64,000 bases of DNA from an uncultured Bacteroidales bacterium (GCA_903911085.1 CAIWCC010000039.1:1-64000), one strand, 5' to 3'. Numbered from the stretch's first letter, positions 36,236 through 46,530 are shown. Made by a program: numbers and translations. The notes: generated by a model from the letters alone, not told the origin.

Positions 36236-37171
36236 ATGCGAATTGTATTTATGGGAACCCCTGATTTTGCGGTAGAAAGTCTCAAAATTCTTATTGAAAA
36301 TAATTATGAAGTAGTTGGAGTTATTACCATGCCTGATAAACCTGCTGGACGTGGTCATAAGATTCAATTTTCGCCAGTAAAACAATATGCTTTAGATAAT
36401 AATTTAAGACTTTTGCAGCCTGAGAAATTAAAGGATGAATCATTCTTAAGTGAATTGCAGAGTCTAAATGCAGATTTGCAGATTGTTGTAGCCTTTCGTA
36501 TGTTGCCTGAAGTTGTGTGGAATATGCCTCGTTTTGGAACATTTAATTTACACGCCTCACTTCTTCCGCAATATCGTGGTGCTGCGCCAATTAATTGGGC
36601 AATTATCAACGGAGAAAAGGAAACTGGGGCAACAACATTTTTTTTAACCCACGAAATTGATACCGGTAAAGTTATTCAACAACACAAAATTGATATTTCT
36701 TCCACTGAAAATGCTGGAGAAGTGCATGACAAATTGATGGTAATTGGAGCAATCCTTGTGAAAAAAACTGTTGATTTACTTATTGATGGGAATATTGATG
36801 CAATTGATCAATCAAAATTTATTCAGTCTGGAGTTGAGTTAAAATCAGCACCAAAGATTTTTAAAGAAACATGTCAAATTGATTTTAATTGGGATGTTGA
36901 AACCGTATATAACTTTGTACGTGGGCTGTCTCCATTTCCAACTGCCTGGGCTGAAGTGATTTTGCCGAATCAGACCACAAAACAAATTTTAAAAATATTT
37001 GAAACTGAAAAGGAATTTGCAAAGCATGATTTTGCACTTGGAACTCTTGTAACCGATGGGAAAAAATATGCAAAAATAGCGCTTTCAGATGGCTTTATAA
37101 TTTTAAAATCAGTACAAATAGCAGGAAAAAAGAGGATGGATATTGGCGAATTACTTCATGGTATGCGATAA
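36236..37171 (+). CDS. fmt: Methionyl-tRNA formyltransferase
   Basis: This 311-aa enzyme starts MRIVFMGTPDFAVESL and carries the formyl-tetrahydrofolate-binding motif NLHASLLPQYRGAAPINWAI with catalytic Asn, His and Asp (the ETGATTFFLTHEIDTG region). The C-terminal OB-fold holds RGLSPFPTAW. It formylates Met-tRNA for translation initiation. A TACTTTTG -7 match at 36182-36189 lies about 47 nt upstream, though a spaced -33 was not found. A strong terminator follows at 37188. Confidence 0.97.
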   Translation: MRIVFMGTPDFAVESLKILIENNYEVVGVITMPDKPAGRGHKIQFSPVKQYALDNNLRLLQPEKLKDESFLSELQSLNADLQIVVAFRMLPEVVWNMPRFGTFNLHASLLPQYRGAAPINWAIINGEKETGATTFFLTHEIDTGKVIQQHKIDISSTENAGEVHDKLMVIGAILVKKTVDLLIDGNIDAIDQSKFIQSGVELKSAPKIFKETCQIDFNWDVETVYNFVRGLSPFPTAWAEVILPNQTTKQILKIFETEKEFAKHDFALGTLVTDGKKYAKIALSDGFIILKSVQIAGKKRMDIGELLHGMR

Positions 37172-37187
37172 ATAGATATTGTAAAAA

Positions 37188-37250
37188 GCAAGCTTGACAG
37201 TTTATTGAAAAAAGATGTTCAAAAACTAGCAAGCTTGTTTTTTTTATTTT
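37188..37250. terminator. Bidirectional terminator between fmt and ridA
   Basis: GCAAGCTTG at 37188-37196 pairs with CAAGCTTG at 37230-37237, and inner segments also pair (AGTTT with AAACT, TTGAA with TTCAA). A long T run follows on the plus strand. The convergent genes fmt and ridA meet here, and ridA's stop lies in the T-run side. Confidence 0.85.
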
Positions 37251-37621
37251 ACTGCTATGGTCTCAATTTCAACTAAAGCATTCAACGGTAGTCCTTTAAC
37301 AGCAAAGGTTGAACGAGCAGGACATTCCGATTGGTAGTAGTTTTTGTAAACTTCATTCATCTCAGCAAAATTTGACAAATCCGATAAAAATACTGTCGTT
37401 TTAACCACATCCGAAAATGAATATCCAGCTTCTAATAGAATAGCATTAATATTTTCGAAAACTTGTATAGTTTGACCTTCAATATCTGTTGATTCTATCT
37501 TTCCAACTTTTGGATTTATAGGTAATTGCCCTGAAATATATAAAGTTCCATTGGCAACTACAGCTTGACTATATGGGCCTATTGCTGCAGGAGCATTATT
37601 TGTGTTGATTATTTTTTTCAT
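37244..37621 (-). CDS. ridA: RidA family enamine/imine deaminase
   Basis: This 125-aa protein matches RidA (YjgF/UK114): NAPAAIGPYSQAVVANGTLYISGQ at the N-terminus by pattern, the VVKTTVFLSDLSNFAEMNEVY segment and CPARSTFAVKGLPLNALVEIE with the substrate-binding arginine. It hydrolyses reactive 2-aminoacrylate and related imines made by PLP enzymes. It ends the short minus-strand run of mnmA, aldo/keto reductase and ridA. Confidence 0.94.
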   Translation of the reverse strand: MKKIINTNNAPAAIGPYSQAVVANGTLYISGQLPINPKVGKIESTDIEGQTIQVFENINAILLEAGYSFSDVVKTTVFLSDLSNFAEMNEVYKNYYQSECPARSTFAVKGLPLNALVEIETIAVK

Positions 37622-37658
37622 GAAAAACAGAGTTTGTTATAGTTAAAAATATATTGTT

Positions 37659-38597
37659 TTATTCTTCCCAAATATTATTTAATGTGTAATAACCATCTGG
37701 AAATATACAGTATAATCCTTTTGCAATTCTAAGATTTCTTTCCAAATTTTCAATTCTTTCAATGTCTATATTATCCAAAATGACATTTAATGACTCAAAA
37801 TTTTCCAATATACGAACTGGATTTATTGATTTTGGAATAACTGCTACATCACGTTGCATACCCCAAGAAAGCAGTACCTGAGCAGGTGTGCAAGAGTGTT
37901 TAGCAGCAATATTAATTATTATTTCCTCACGTGTTATGCCTGCATCAGTATTTATCAGATGTCGGCTTCCCAAAGGTGAATAAGCAGTCAAAATAATTCC
38001 TTGTGATTTGCAATAATTCAGCAATCCTTTTTGTTGGAAGTAGGGGTGAAGCTCAACCTGATTTACTTCTGGTCTAATGTTTGAATTATTGATGAGGAGT
38101 TCTAATTTGGGGATATTAAAATTTGAGACTCCAATGTGTTTAGTTAATCCAAGTTTTTTAACCGATTCCATAGCCAACCATGTAGTTGTAAGTGGCATTT
38201 CTTCTAGCGATAATAAATCTGTTGCATCTTTTGCTTGTTCGTGATTTGTTTTAAATGCAATAGGCCAATGAATTAAGTACAAATCAAGATAATCTAATTG
38301 TAAGTCCAAAATTGTTTTGCGAATTGCAATTTCAACACGTTCTGGCAAGTGATCACTGTTCCACAACTTGGAAGTTATAAATAAATCAGTTCGTTTTACC
38401 AAACCTATAGAAATTGCATGATTTAAAGCTCGACCAATTTCAGTTTCATTTCCGTAAATATAAGCGCAATCGAAATGTCGATAACCAATTTTTATTGCAG
38501 CTAAAACAGCATCAAAAACTTCATTTTTTTTTGATAACCAAGTTCCTAATCCAATTTTTGGCAATAAATCACCGTTGTTAAACTCTAAATATTCCAT
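37659..38597 (-). CDS. Aldo/keto reductase
   Basis: This 312-aa TIM-barrel NADPH-dependent oxidoreductase has the full AKR set: GLGTWLSK, the active-site tetrad D-Y-K-H in HFDCAYIYGNE, ITSKLWNSDH and LYLIHWPI, and the coenzyme motif VIPKSINPVRILEN near the C-terminus. It reduces aldehydes or keto sugars in the cytosol. The substrate cannot be read from sequence. It lies 23 nt after mnmA and is probably cotranscribed with it. Confidence 0.92.
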   Translation of the reverse strand: MEYLEFNNGDLLPKIGLGTWLSKKNEVFDAVLAAIKIGYRHFDCAYIYGNETEIGRALNHAISIGLVKRTDLFITSKLWNSDHLPERVEIAIRKTILDLQLDYLDLYLIHWPIAFKTNHEQAKDATDLLSLEEMPLTTTWLAMESVKKLGLTKHIGVSNFNIPKLELLINNSNIRPEVNQVELHPYFQQKGLLNYCKSQGIILTAYSPLGSRHLINTDAGITREEIIINIAAKHSCTPAQVLLSWGMQRDVAVIPKSINPVRILENFESLNVILDNIDIERIENLERNLRIAKGLYCIFPDGYYTLNNIWEE

Positions 38598-38620
38598 AAA
38601 TAGATTTTCAATAAAATAAA

Positions 38621-39682
38621 TTATTTTATTTCACCACTTCCAATACATATTTTCGATTCTGCATCATAAACAACCCCAAACTGACCAGGTGCTATACCTT
38701 GTAATTTTTGGCTTGATTGCAAAAAATAACCATCAGTCGTTTGTCTAATACTACCTTTTATAAAATCGGGTGTGTGTCTTATTTTAAAAGTAATATCAAA
38801 TTCGTTGTTTGAGTTTATCCACGGATTATCAGTTATAAAATGAAAATCTCGCATTGTGAATTCTTTTCCGTATTGCGTTTCAACATCAAAACCTTTAGAA
38901 GCATAAATAATATTTGCCTCAATATCTTTTTTTATTACGTACCAAGGTCCACCCGAAAGTCCCAAACCCTTCCTTTGTCCAACAGTATGAAACCAATAAC
39001 CTTTGTGCCACCCTATTAATCTTCCGGTTTCAAACTCTACTATTGGTCCCTCGCACTCACCTAAATATCGTCGAATAAAATCATTGTAGTTGACTTTTCC
39101 TAAAAAGCAAATGCCCTGACTGTCATGCCGTTTAGCACTTGGAAGTCCTACTTCATGCGCAATTTTGCGTACATCTGATTTCATTAAATTCCCAATAGGA
39201 AAAAGTAATTTAGAAACTTGGAAAGAATTTATTTGAGCTAAAAAATCCGTTTGGTCTTTTAATGGATCTTTCGCTGTTGATAGATAAGTTTTACCATCAA
39301 TAATTGTTGTTGAAGCATAATGACCTGTAGCAGTTTTATCAAATTCGTGTCCAATTTTTTGTTCGAAAACTCCAAATTTGATAAGTTTATTGCACATTAC
39401 ATCTGGATTTGGAGTAAGTCCCAATTTCACCTTTTCAATTGTATATGCTACCACATTATCCCAATAATCTTTATGTAAATCTACAACTTCTAATTTGCAA
39501 CCGTATTTTCTTGCTATTAACGAAGCCATTTCTATGTCTTCTTCAGAGGTACAATGCAATAATTCATCATCATCTTGACCAATTTTGATATAAAACAATG
39601 AAGGTTCATAACCAGCTTCTTTGAGAAGGTGAACAACTACTGAGCTGTCAACTCCACCCGATAATAATGTTGCAATATTCAT
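38621..39682 (-). CDS. mnmA: tRNA-specific 2-thiouridylase
   Basis: This 353-aa enzyme has the PP-loop SGGVDSSVV at residues 8-16, the tRNA-contact motif [13 protein letters not shown] with the first catalytic cysteine, GHYAS, and [10 protein letters not shown] with the second cysteine near residue 192. C-terminal beta domains include [13 protein letters not shown]. It puts sulfur on U34 of tRNAs for Lys, Glu and Gln. The start is the ATG at 39682. Confidence 0.96.
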   Translation of the reverse strand: MNIATLLSGGVDSSVVVHLLKEAGYEPSLFYIKIGQDDDELLHCTSEEDIEMASLIARKYGCKLEVVDLHKDYWDNVVAYTIEKVKLGLTPNPDVMCNKLIKFGVFEQKIGHEFDKTATGHYASTTIIDGKTYLSTAKDPLKDQTDFLAQINSFQVSKLLFPIGNLMKSDVRKIAHEVGLPSAKRHDSQGICFLGKVNYNDFIRRYLGECEGPIVEFETGRLIGWHKGYWFHTVGQRKGLGLSGGPWYVIKKDIEANIIYASKGFDVETQYGKEFTMRDFHFITDNPWINSNNEFDITFKIRHTPDFIKGSIRQTTDGYFLQSSQKLQGIAPGQFGVVYDAESKICIGSGEIK

Positions 39683-39740
39683 AGAATAAATTTGAATTCC
39701 TAAACACGTGTCATAAAAATATCAATATATTTATTTTGAA

Positions 39741-40394
39741 TTATATATAATATTCTGCCATATCTACAATTCCTGCTTTCATAGCATATTTTGTAGCTTC
39801 ATGAACATTATTTACATCTACTTTCTTAAATATATTTTTGCGGTGAGTCATAATTGTGTGAACACTCACAAATCGTTTTGATGCAATTTCTTTTGTTGTT
39901 TTTCCCATAGCCAATTCTTTTAAAATCTCAATTTCTGTCGTTGTAAGCAATTGTTTTATTGGACTACTTTGAAGACTTCTTGAATTGTCAAGTAAAATGT
40001 TACTAACTTGATTGCAAATAAATCGATTTCCTATCATTGCTTCATTTAATGCACTTTCAACTTCAAGTAATGTGCTATTTTTTAATAAAACGCTGAAACA
40101 GTGTGTGTTGAAAAGCAGGTTTTGTAAGAATTGGTAACTAATCTCATTTGAAAAAATAATCCAATCTGTTTTGTTAAACCTAGACTGTAAAATAATCAAA
40201 TCATTTACACTCTCAAAATCAAATATGGTGTAGTCCAAAATTACTAATGATTCAGGAAACTCAACAATTCTTTTGATTAAATCATTTTTATTTGTTATTA
40301 TAAATAAGTTGCAATTATCATATTTATGTTCTAAAATGTATTTCCAACCGGATTGACTAATATATTGATTATCTGCAAGAATAATACTTCTCAT
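39741..40394 (-). CDS. NarL/LuxR-type response regulator
   Basis: This 217-aa protein has an N-terminal receiver domain with the acidic residue in ILADNQ, a phospho-acceptor Asp in VILDYTIFD (about 54) and the lysine in VLLKNS. The C-terminal LuxR helix-turn-helix is LTTTEIEILKELAMGKTTKEIA...SVHTIMTHRKNIFKKV. No histidine kinase is adjacent. It lies between mnmA and the type IX secretion operon, so a link to T9SS expression is possible but unsupported. The central receiver strands are poorly conserved. Confidence 0.85.
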   Translation of the reverse strand: MRSIILADNQYISQSGWKYILEHKYDNCNLFIITNKNDLIKRIVEFPESLVILDYTIFDFESVNDLIILQSRFNKTDWIIFSNEISYQFLQNLLFNTHCFSVLLKNSTLLEVESALNEAMIGNRFICNQVSNILLDNSRSLQSSPIKQLLTTTEIEILKELAMGKTTKEIASKRFVSVHTIMTHRKNIFKKVDVNNVHEATKYAMKAGIVDMAEYYI

Positions 40395-40483
40395 ACCTTT
40401 TATATTCTAAATATTTATTGATTCAAAAAAAATGATCATTTGATTCGTAAGCAATGTCGGTATAACACAGTAATCAATAACTT

Positions 40484-40512
40484 CAAAAAAAAGACGACTA
40501 AGTGTCGTCTTT
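40484..40512 (-). terminator. Terminator of the T9SS operon
   Basis: On the minus strand AAAGACGAC, a 5-nt loop, GTCGTCTTT and then a run of T form a textbook intrinsic terminator, 21 nt after the gldN stop codon. Confidence 0.9.
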
Positions 40513-40533
40513 ATATGTTAGATGTAAATGTGA

Positions 40534-41469
40534 TTAATACTCCCAAAGATCTTGCTCGGCATTCATAATCTCAGTCTCAATACGTTTTTGTTCTTTGCGA
40601 ATTAGTGTCTGAAATTTTTCAGGTGTAGTTGATAATTCTTGATTTTCAAGTAACATTTTATTGAACATATTACTATCGCCAACTAAATAACTTGAATAAA
40701 GTTTCTGCGAAAAGAAATCATCGTAAGTTAAACGTTGAGTTTCATTTCCATTCGGAATGACATATTGTTTTGACAAAAATTGACGAAATTCATCGAATGC
40801 AAACCAGCAAATTACAGATTCCTGAAAGTATTTAAAAGATAACTTTGAATTTGTATTATCTGGATGTAGAGCATATAAAGGTGCTATAGTCATAATTTTT
40901 GAATACATTCTAGAAGTATGTTTATCAAAAAATACAATCTCTTGAATCAAAAATTTCATTTGATTCTTCACGTATTTCATATAATAGTCATTCCCTACTT
41001 TAAGTTTTTTTGTAACAGGGTCAACTATAATTAGGTTATTATTAGCATCATTATCATAAGCAAAGTATTTCGACAATTCTTCACCTTTTAGAACCATACT
41101 ATCATTAAGTAATGGTTTCAGTTCGCGCGCATTACGTTTATATGCTATTAAGGGATTCTTTTTTGCACATACAGCGTCTAACATAACACGAAAAAGGCTA
41201 CGATATTGATCGTTGGCACGCATCGGGAAATAAAGTTGGTAATTCTGTTTCTCACGCATGTCAATAACCCTATAAACCACTCGAGACCAAACTATATCAT
41301 CCGCTCTATGATTAACAGTAGCTATAGTATCCGCCAACATGTCTAATTCTGTCGTTTGTATCCTTACTGTACCTTTGCTATTAAAGAAAGGTAAGTTTGC
41401 TTGAGCATTGAGTATCATTGGTACAGTAGTCAAAGCAATTACTAAAGAAATAATCCAGAGTTTTTTCAT
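40534..41469 (-). CDS. porN: T9SS ring component GldN/PorN
   Basis: This 311-aa periplasmic protein has a signal peptide ending LNAQ (about residue 23). The DUF/GldN pattern includes DDIVWSRVVYRVIDMREKQNYQLYFP, LFRVMLDAV and VCWFAFDEFRQFLSKQYV. GldN binds GldK to form the large periplasmic ring of the type IX secretion system. It is last in porP-K-L-M-N, 40 nt after gldM, and is followed by a strong terminator. Confidence 0.96.
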   Translation of the reverse strand: MKKLWIISLVIALTTVPMILNAQANLPFFNSKGTVRIQTTELDMLADTIATVNHRADDIVWSRVVYRVIDMREKQNYQLYFPMRANDQYRSLFRVMLDAVCAKKNPLIAYKRNARELKPLLNDSMVLKGEELSKYFAYDNDANNNLIIVDPVTKKLKVGNDYYMKYVKNQMKFLIQEIVFFDKHTSRMYSKIMTIAPLYALHPDNTNSKLSFKYFQESVICWFAFDEFRQFLSKQYVIPNGNETQRLTYDDFFSQKLYSSYLVGDSNMFNKMLLENQELSTTPEKFQTLIRKEQKRIETEIMNAEQDLWEY

Positions 41470-41509
41470 TTTGTTTTTAATTATTAGTTCAACTATTTCC
41501 TTTATATAT

Positions 41510-43039
41510 TTAAATTTCTATTACAATAGGTCCAAGACTTCTCTCTTTACCATCAGGTCCTACAGCTTTTATGTTTTTCAATTGTAGTAAATCACCACCC
41601 TCTAATTTGTCAATGTCTGACAACATTTTTCCATTAAAACGAGATCCACTAGTTCTAATACTACCAAATGTAGTTACCATTGTAAATGATGTTACAGTGA
41701 AATTTGCTTTTATTAATTCGTCAGCTCCATAGCTTGCGATAATTGCAACTCCATCCTTAAGGGATCTTTTATTCAAATTCCCATCTTGAATTAATCTTGC
41801 AAGACCACTGGCATCATTATATTGAAGCCATGATTTTGGATCTGGGATGTATTTTACTCTATATGCACCACCACCCATAGGTAAATCTTTACCATCAATT
41901 TTCGCAAAAACCGCAATATTTATTTGATTATCTTGATTTGCACGAATAATATATTTACCATTAGCAGTTTTTGTTGCAGTTCCACCTGTAACTTTTACAG
42001 TGATATTTTCCGATGGTTGGCCAGGAACAGAAATTGAAAACTTATTATCAATACCTCTATATACAACATTCAAATCTTCATTTGAGACTGTCGCAGATGG
42101 TTCTCCAACCATATATTCACTTTTGAATGGATAGTTTCTAATCATACCATCATTACCCACGAGCTTTATCTGTCCAGAATAATTCTTTAATCCTGTTGCA
42201 GTACAACCTACTTCATAAAGTCCTTTTGGGACTGAAGAACCACCAACAAAATATTCAGGTGTTTTGGTTGAATCAACAGCCGATAGAATTATTTGTGCAC
42301 TATATCTACCTCCGCGAATAACATAACTTGACTTCGGAACAACAAAGGCTGTAATTTTATTAACCCTGAAATCCATTGCATCAGTTTGACTTTTCAAATA
42401 CTGAACTATTTCTGCCTCAGACGAACGAATATCACTTTGATATTTTGTAAGTATTGTTATAACTGCTGCAACGGGCATCATTTGGAATACTCCATCAACC
42501 CATGGTTTACCATCTCTTGATTTTGTATCAAAAATAGCTTGATACATTTTTTGTTTTGAAGGGTTATTCACAGATAAATTCACCAAAAAATCTCGATAAT
42601 TTTCGATATTTTTCTTTAATTTTTTACCATTACCCCCCAGAATTGCATATTCACCAGCTTTATCAAGATTATCTCTTGCACTAATTTTTCTTGCTTTTGG
42701 ATCTGCTTTTTCGGCATCCGCTAATTTGACAATACTGACTTTGAAATTTTCAATATAATTATATAAACTATCTGATTTTCCTTTTACAGTTTTTGCCCGT
42801 TCCAACCATTCACGTACTTTATCTGGATTTTTATCAAATAAACTTTGAAAATCAGAATATAAACCATTGTTTCTTAGTTCAGAAGATTCGATAGTGGTAT
42901 GTAGGCTATTATCAACCATTGTAAATCCATCCAAAATTTGAACTGATACATTTAAAGCTAGCATTGCAGTTAGCACCAAATACATCATCCCTATCATTTT
43001 TTGTCTGGGCGTTTCCGGACAATTTTTTGCTCCACTCAT
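41510..43039 (-). CDS. porM: T9SS motor component GldM/PorM
   Basis: This 509-aa protein has an N-terminal membrane helix (MIGMMYLVLTAMLALNVSV, about residues 16-34) and a long periplasmic part with helical and beta domains (D1-D4), ending in a compact GldM C-terminal domain (FNGKMLSDIDKLEGGDLLQL). With GldL it forms the proton-driven motor that energises secretion and spans the periplasm to the PorKN ring. Its length and place in the operon match orthologues. Confidence 0.97.
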   Translation of the reverse strand: MSGAKNCPETPRQKMIGMMYLVLTAMLALNVSVQILDGFTMVDNSLHTTIESSELRNNGLYSDFQSLFDKNPDKVREWLERAKTVKGKSDSLYNYIENFKVSIVKLADAEKADPKARKISARDNLDKAGEYAILGGNGKKLKKNIENYRDFLVNLSVNNPSKQKMYQAIFDTKSRDGKPWVDGVFQMMPVAAVITILTKYQSDIRSSEAEIVQYLKSQTDAMDFRVNKITAFVVPKSSYVIRGGRYSAQIILSAVDSTKTPEYFVGGSSVPKGLYEVGCTATGLKNYSGQIKLVGNDGMIRNYPFKSEYMVGEPSATVSNEDLNVVYRGIDNKFSISVPGQPSENITVKVTGGTATKTANGKYIIRANQDNQINIAVFAKIDGKDLPMGGGAYRVKYIPDPKSWLQYNDASGLARLIQDGNLNKRSLKDGVAIIASYGADELIKANFTVTSFTMVTTFGSIRTSGSRFNGKMLSDIDKLEGGDLLQLKNIKAVGPDGKERSLGPIVIEI

Positions 43040-43085
43040 TGAATTGACAATTTATAATTTGTAAACAATTAAATTTTAAAAATAA

Positions 43086-43976
43086 TTAATTCAATGCGTT
43101 TAGCATATTTCCATATACTTGATTCAAATCGGCAATTTGCTTAGACAATTTAACTGTGCCAATTTTATAATTTTCTGTTTCTACAGAAGCTATATTTGTC
43201 GCAGCTTTCATTTTCTGAACTTCACCTGCTATTAATCCAAGCTCATCTGTTACAATTCGTACTTTTTCGGTTTGTTGGGTAATACTTTCGGATTGTGATT
43301 GAATATTTTTTAATTGAATTTCATAAATTGAATTAATTGATGAAAGATTCTTATTAATATCTTCTACTTTACCCGCATATAACTTTGTATTTTTTTCAAC
43401 TGCTTCCATGCCACTCGAAATACCTTGATAAGATGTGGTTAACAATCCAGTAGCAGAATTAAGTGAATCTTGATTCTTAATAAATTTACCTGTTGCTTCA
43501 GTTGCTTCATTTATATTTACTACAAACTTTTCAGTGGAACCTACTACATTCGATAAGCTTGAAAACTGTTGTGCAGTTGCAGTTAGATTTTTAATGCCTT
43601 CTGAAAGCTTTTTGACATCGTCATCATTTATTGTTTCGGTGTAATTAAGCCCAACTGCACGTGAATCTTTCGTGTTAACTTGAGCATTAATTCCAATATT
43701 ATTGTTGTTTGCATTGTTTTTTCCATTTCCATCAAAATCATATACATTTTCCCATAGATATTCTTTATGAGGTTTGTCTAAAACACCTAATGCAAATAAA
43801 ATTGCTTCAACTGTCATACCTACGCCCAACATTTCTCCAGCAAACGGTAAATGAAGAATTTTGAACATTGCACCAATAATTACAACCGAAGCGCCTAAAC
43901 TGTAGGCCGCTCCAACAAAACGTTTTGTTTTTGGTGAATTCCACCAGATATCAAATTTTGATTCATTTTCAGACAT
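43086..43976 (-). CDS. porL: T9SS motor component GldL/PorL
   Basis: This 296-aa inner-membrane protein has two helices near the N-terminus, FVGAAYSLGASVVIIGAMFKIL and MLGVGMTVEAILFALGVL, with the conserved glutamate in the second that carries protons. A cytoplasmic coiled-coil tail fills residues about 110-296. It pairs with GldM as the secretion motor and lies 46 nt upstream of gldM. Confidence 0.96.
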   Translation of the reverse strand: MSENESKFDIWWNSPKTKRFVGAAYSLGASVVIIGAMFKILHLPFAGEMLGVGMTVEAILFALGVLDKPHKEYLWENVYDFDGNGKNNANNNNIGINAQVNTKDSRAVGLNYTETINDDDVKKLSEGIKNLTATAQQFSSLSNVVGSTEKFVVNINEATEATGKFIKNQDSLNSATGLLTTSYQGISSGMEAVEKNTKLYAGKVEDINKNLSSINSIYEIQLKNIQSQSESITQQTEKVRIVTDELGLIAGEVQKMKAATNIASVETENYKIGTVKLSKQIADLNQVYGNMLNALN

Positions 43977-44009
43977 ATTCTATCTAATTAAGATTATAAA
44001 CAAAGATAT

Positions 44010-45410
44010 TTAAAAGTTTTTAGAATTATAAGTACCATTATATGAACGTACGCAACGGAAACCAATATATGGTCTACTTTCGTTTTGGTATTCAAAAGAT
44101 TTTGCTCCACATTGTAAATAGTAAGCAATGTCTTTCCAAGATCCGCCTTTTACGACCTTTCTTTTTAACATGTATGAGTCGTTATATTTGGCATTATATT
44201 GAAAATTTGGATTCATATCAGATACAACAGTACTTGCAGAAACATTATAAGCAGTCGAAGTCCATTCTGCTACATTACCAGCCATATCAAATAAACAAAA
44301 ATCATTAGGTTCAAAAGAAGCGACTCTCATTGTTGTAGCTCCTGTATCATCTGTATAATTACCATGCATAGGTTTGAAGTTTGCAAGGTAACAACCATCA
44401 TTAGTTATTACATAGTTTCCACCCCAAGGATATAAAGCCATTTTTTTTCCACCACGCGCTGCATATTCCCATTCAGCTTCTGATGGTAAACGATAGTCTT
44501 GACCACCTAAATTGTGAGAGTTGTTAAAGAAAGAGGTTCTCCATTGACAAAATGCCTGCGCCTGCTCCCATGAAACTCCTACTACAGGGTAATGAGAGTA
44601 TCCCGGATGAGAAAAATACATTCTCATTTTTGGGTCGTTAAATGAATATTGAAAATCACGCAGCCACATAATTGTATCTGGGTAAACGTTGACAATTCTT
44701 GTTGAAATAAGATCTTTTCGTGTAATTAACCTTCTGATAATTGTAGAATCTCGTATGACTCCGTTTTCGTCTACCCATGAAGTGTCAACTCGTGATTTTG
44801 CTCCTTTTGGAAATCCACCAGTATTTACATTATATTTATTCCCTGGCAAAGCAGCTTGATCATAATTAATCCATTTATATTGATATCTCATTCTAAGTGG
44901 ATTTATTTGTTTTGAAGTTCCTAAATTTTCACTTTCGTTAAAATATAAATTATTCAAAATTTTTACTGCTTCAATATCTTTAGGTTTTCTTGAATTCCAT
45001 GGAATTTTAGCTTTCCAATTCAAAAGTGCTAACTCAGGAGATGTGGGATTTTGAGCAGTATCATTTTTTATTTTCAATTGGTATGCTTCTTGATTACCCA
45101 TAACAAGCATTCTCAATGCAATTGAATCACGCACCCAATTCACAAACTGTTTGTACTCAGTATTTGTGATTTCAGTTTCATCCATCCAAAATGCATCTAC
45201 CGAAACGTTCATTGGCTTGTCGTTTATTGGTCCAATAGCAGATTGGTCGTTTGCACCCATCATAAATGTCCCTGGTTTTATAAATACCATTCCATAGGGA
45301 CTTTCTTCTAAAAAGGTATCTTTCATTCCAATTCCGGTAAGTTCTCCTGGAACTTTATTGCAAGCTATACTAAGTACTGCTATTACAATAATTGTCAGAT
45401 TTTTTCTCAT
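44010..45410 (-). CDS. porK: T9SS ring lipoprotein GldK/PorK
   Basis: Taking the ATG at 45410, this is a 466-aa lipoprotein with signal MRKNLTIIVIAVLSIAC. A start at 45467 would add 19 polar residues. The body is a formylglycine-generating-enzyme-like fold (MVFIKPGTFMMGAND, VSWEQAQAFCQWR, RLPSEAEWEYAARGG, DMAGNVAEWT, GFRCVRSYN) that here serves a structural role. GldK forms the outer-membrane-associated ring with GldN. It follows porP by 72 nt from the chosen start. Confidence 0.96.
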   Translation of the reverse strand: MRKNLTIIVIAVLSIACNKVPGELTGIGMKDTFLEESPYGMVFIKPGTFMMGANDQSAIGPINDKPMNVSVDAFWMDETEITNTEYKQFVNWVRDSIALRMLVMGNQEAYQLKIKNDTAQNPTSPELALLNWKAKIPWNSRKPKDIEAVKILNNLYFNESENLGTSKQINPLRMRYQYKWINYDQAALPGNKYNVNTGGFPKGAKSRVDTSWVDENGVIRDSTIIRRLITRKDLISTRIVNVYPDTIMWLRDFQYSFNDPKMRMYFSHPGYSHYPVVGVSWEQAQAFCQWRTSFFNNSHNLGGQDYRLPSEAEWEYAARGGKKMALYPWGGNYVITNDGCYLANFKPMHGNYTDDTGATTMRVASFEPNDFCLFDMAGNVAEWTSTAYNVSASTVVSDMNPNFQYNAKYNDSYMLKRKVVKGGSWKDIAYYLQCGAKSFEYQNESRPYIGFRCVRSYNGTYNSKNF

Positions 45411-45481
45411 TCTTTTTCGATTTATTTTTTGAAATAAAAACGCTTTACTATTTTTTTTATAATACAAAATTATTACTTGTA

Positions 45482-46432
45482 TTATAGTATTCGTATACTT
45501 TTATATTTGCTAGCTTTATTTCCAAATATATATTCAAAACTATAAACTAACATAACTTCATGTGAACCAGAACTAACTGTTATTATTTTAGAAGTTGGTA
45601 AATCATATGAATATCCAATTGACAATCCACCTGATATGTTTATTCCTGCTAACACAACAATAGCATCTTGTACTCGATATGATAAACCTCCCCAGTATTT
45701 ATTGTCATATTCTACTCTTGTTGATACATCTAATTGAAATGTAGTAAAATCAGTTTTCAATAAAGTGCTTGGTTTTATAACGTACTTTGTATCTGCTGGA
45801 TATATCCAATTATAACCACCAGTTAAATACATTAGCCCTTTTTGAGAATACTCTAATAAATCCCATTCAACTGTCGGACTGTTTAAATGTGAATATGAAA
45901 TACCAGCATACATTTTTGGTGTTGAATAGTATACACCAACATTCAAATCTAAACTCATTCCAGTAACACTTGTTTTCGGAATTTCGGTATCTTCAGTCAG
46001 TTTATGATAATCTCCAATTGGTATTGAACGAACACTATCGCCATTAAAACCAATACTCAAAAAACCTAAATCGGCTCCAATACTAAGCATCCCAGAATTA
46101 ATTTTCTTTTTAAATGCATATTGCAAGTGGGCTGTCTGATTAGTAAATTGCCCAACTTTATCATTTAAAAAGCTAAAACCAATTCCATTATAGCTATCTC
46201 CAATTTTTAAAGGAGTATTTACACTAAAAATAGTAGTTTGTCCTGCATTAGGTATCCCTACCCATTGAATACGATGTTGTCCAGTAATCTGTATTAATCC
46301 TCCTTCGCCAACTGCTGCTGGATTAAATGAAGAATTATGAAACATATACTGACTTAATTGTATGTCCAATTGTGAAAATACAGTGTTTAAGCTTAAAATG
46401 GTCATTATAATGCTTAATACTGTTTTTTTCAT
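45482..46432 (-). CDS. porP: PorP/SprF family outer-membrane protein
   Basis: This 316-aa protein has a signal peptide ending TVFSQ and then LDIQLSQYMFHNSSFNPAAVGEGG, the diagnostic PorP/SprF N-terminus. The rest is a beta-barrel of about 14 strands ending in hydrophobic alternation. PorP sits in the outer membrane and links the T9SS ring or substrate anchoring. It is the first gene of the porPKLMN operon, with a promoter match upstream at 46503-46530. Confidence 0.95.
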   Translation of the reverse strand: MKKTVLSIIMTILSLNTVFSQLDIQLSQYMFHNSSFNPAAVGEGGLIQITGQHRIQWVGIPNAGQTTIFSVNTPLKIGDSYNGIGFSFLNDKVGQFTNQTAHLQYAFKKKINSGMLSIGADLGFLSIGFNGDSVRSIPIGDYHKLTEDTEIPKTSVTGMSLDLNVGVYYSTPKMYAGISYSHLNSPTVEWDLLEYSQKGLMYLTGGYNWIYPADTKYVIKPSTLLKTDFTTFQLDVSTRVEYDNKYWGGLSYRVQDAIVVLAGINISGGLSIGYSYDLPTSKIITVSSGSHEVMLVYSFEYIFGNKASKYKSIRIL

Positions 46433-46502
46433 AGGAAAATTAAATGATTTATGACTTTAAATTTGCTTGTAACGAAATATTTTAATTACTGATAATATAT
46501 AA

Positions 46503-46530
46503 CAAATATACATTAGAAAAATTGTACAAA
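46503..46530 (-). promoter_or_regulatory. Promoter of the porPKLMN operon
   Basis: On the minus strand TTTG (46530-46527), 16 nt, TATATTTG (46510-46503). It gives a leader of about 65 nt before porP. Confidence 0.55.
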
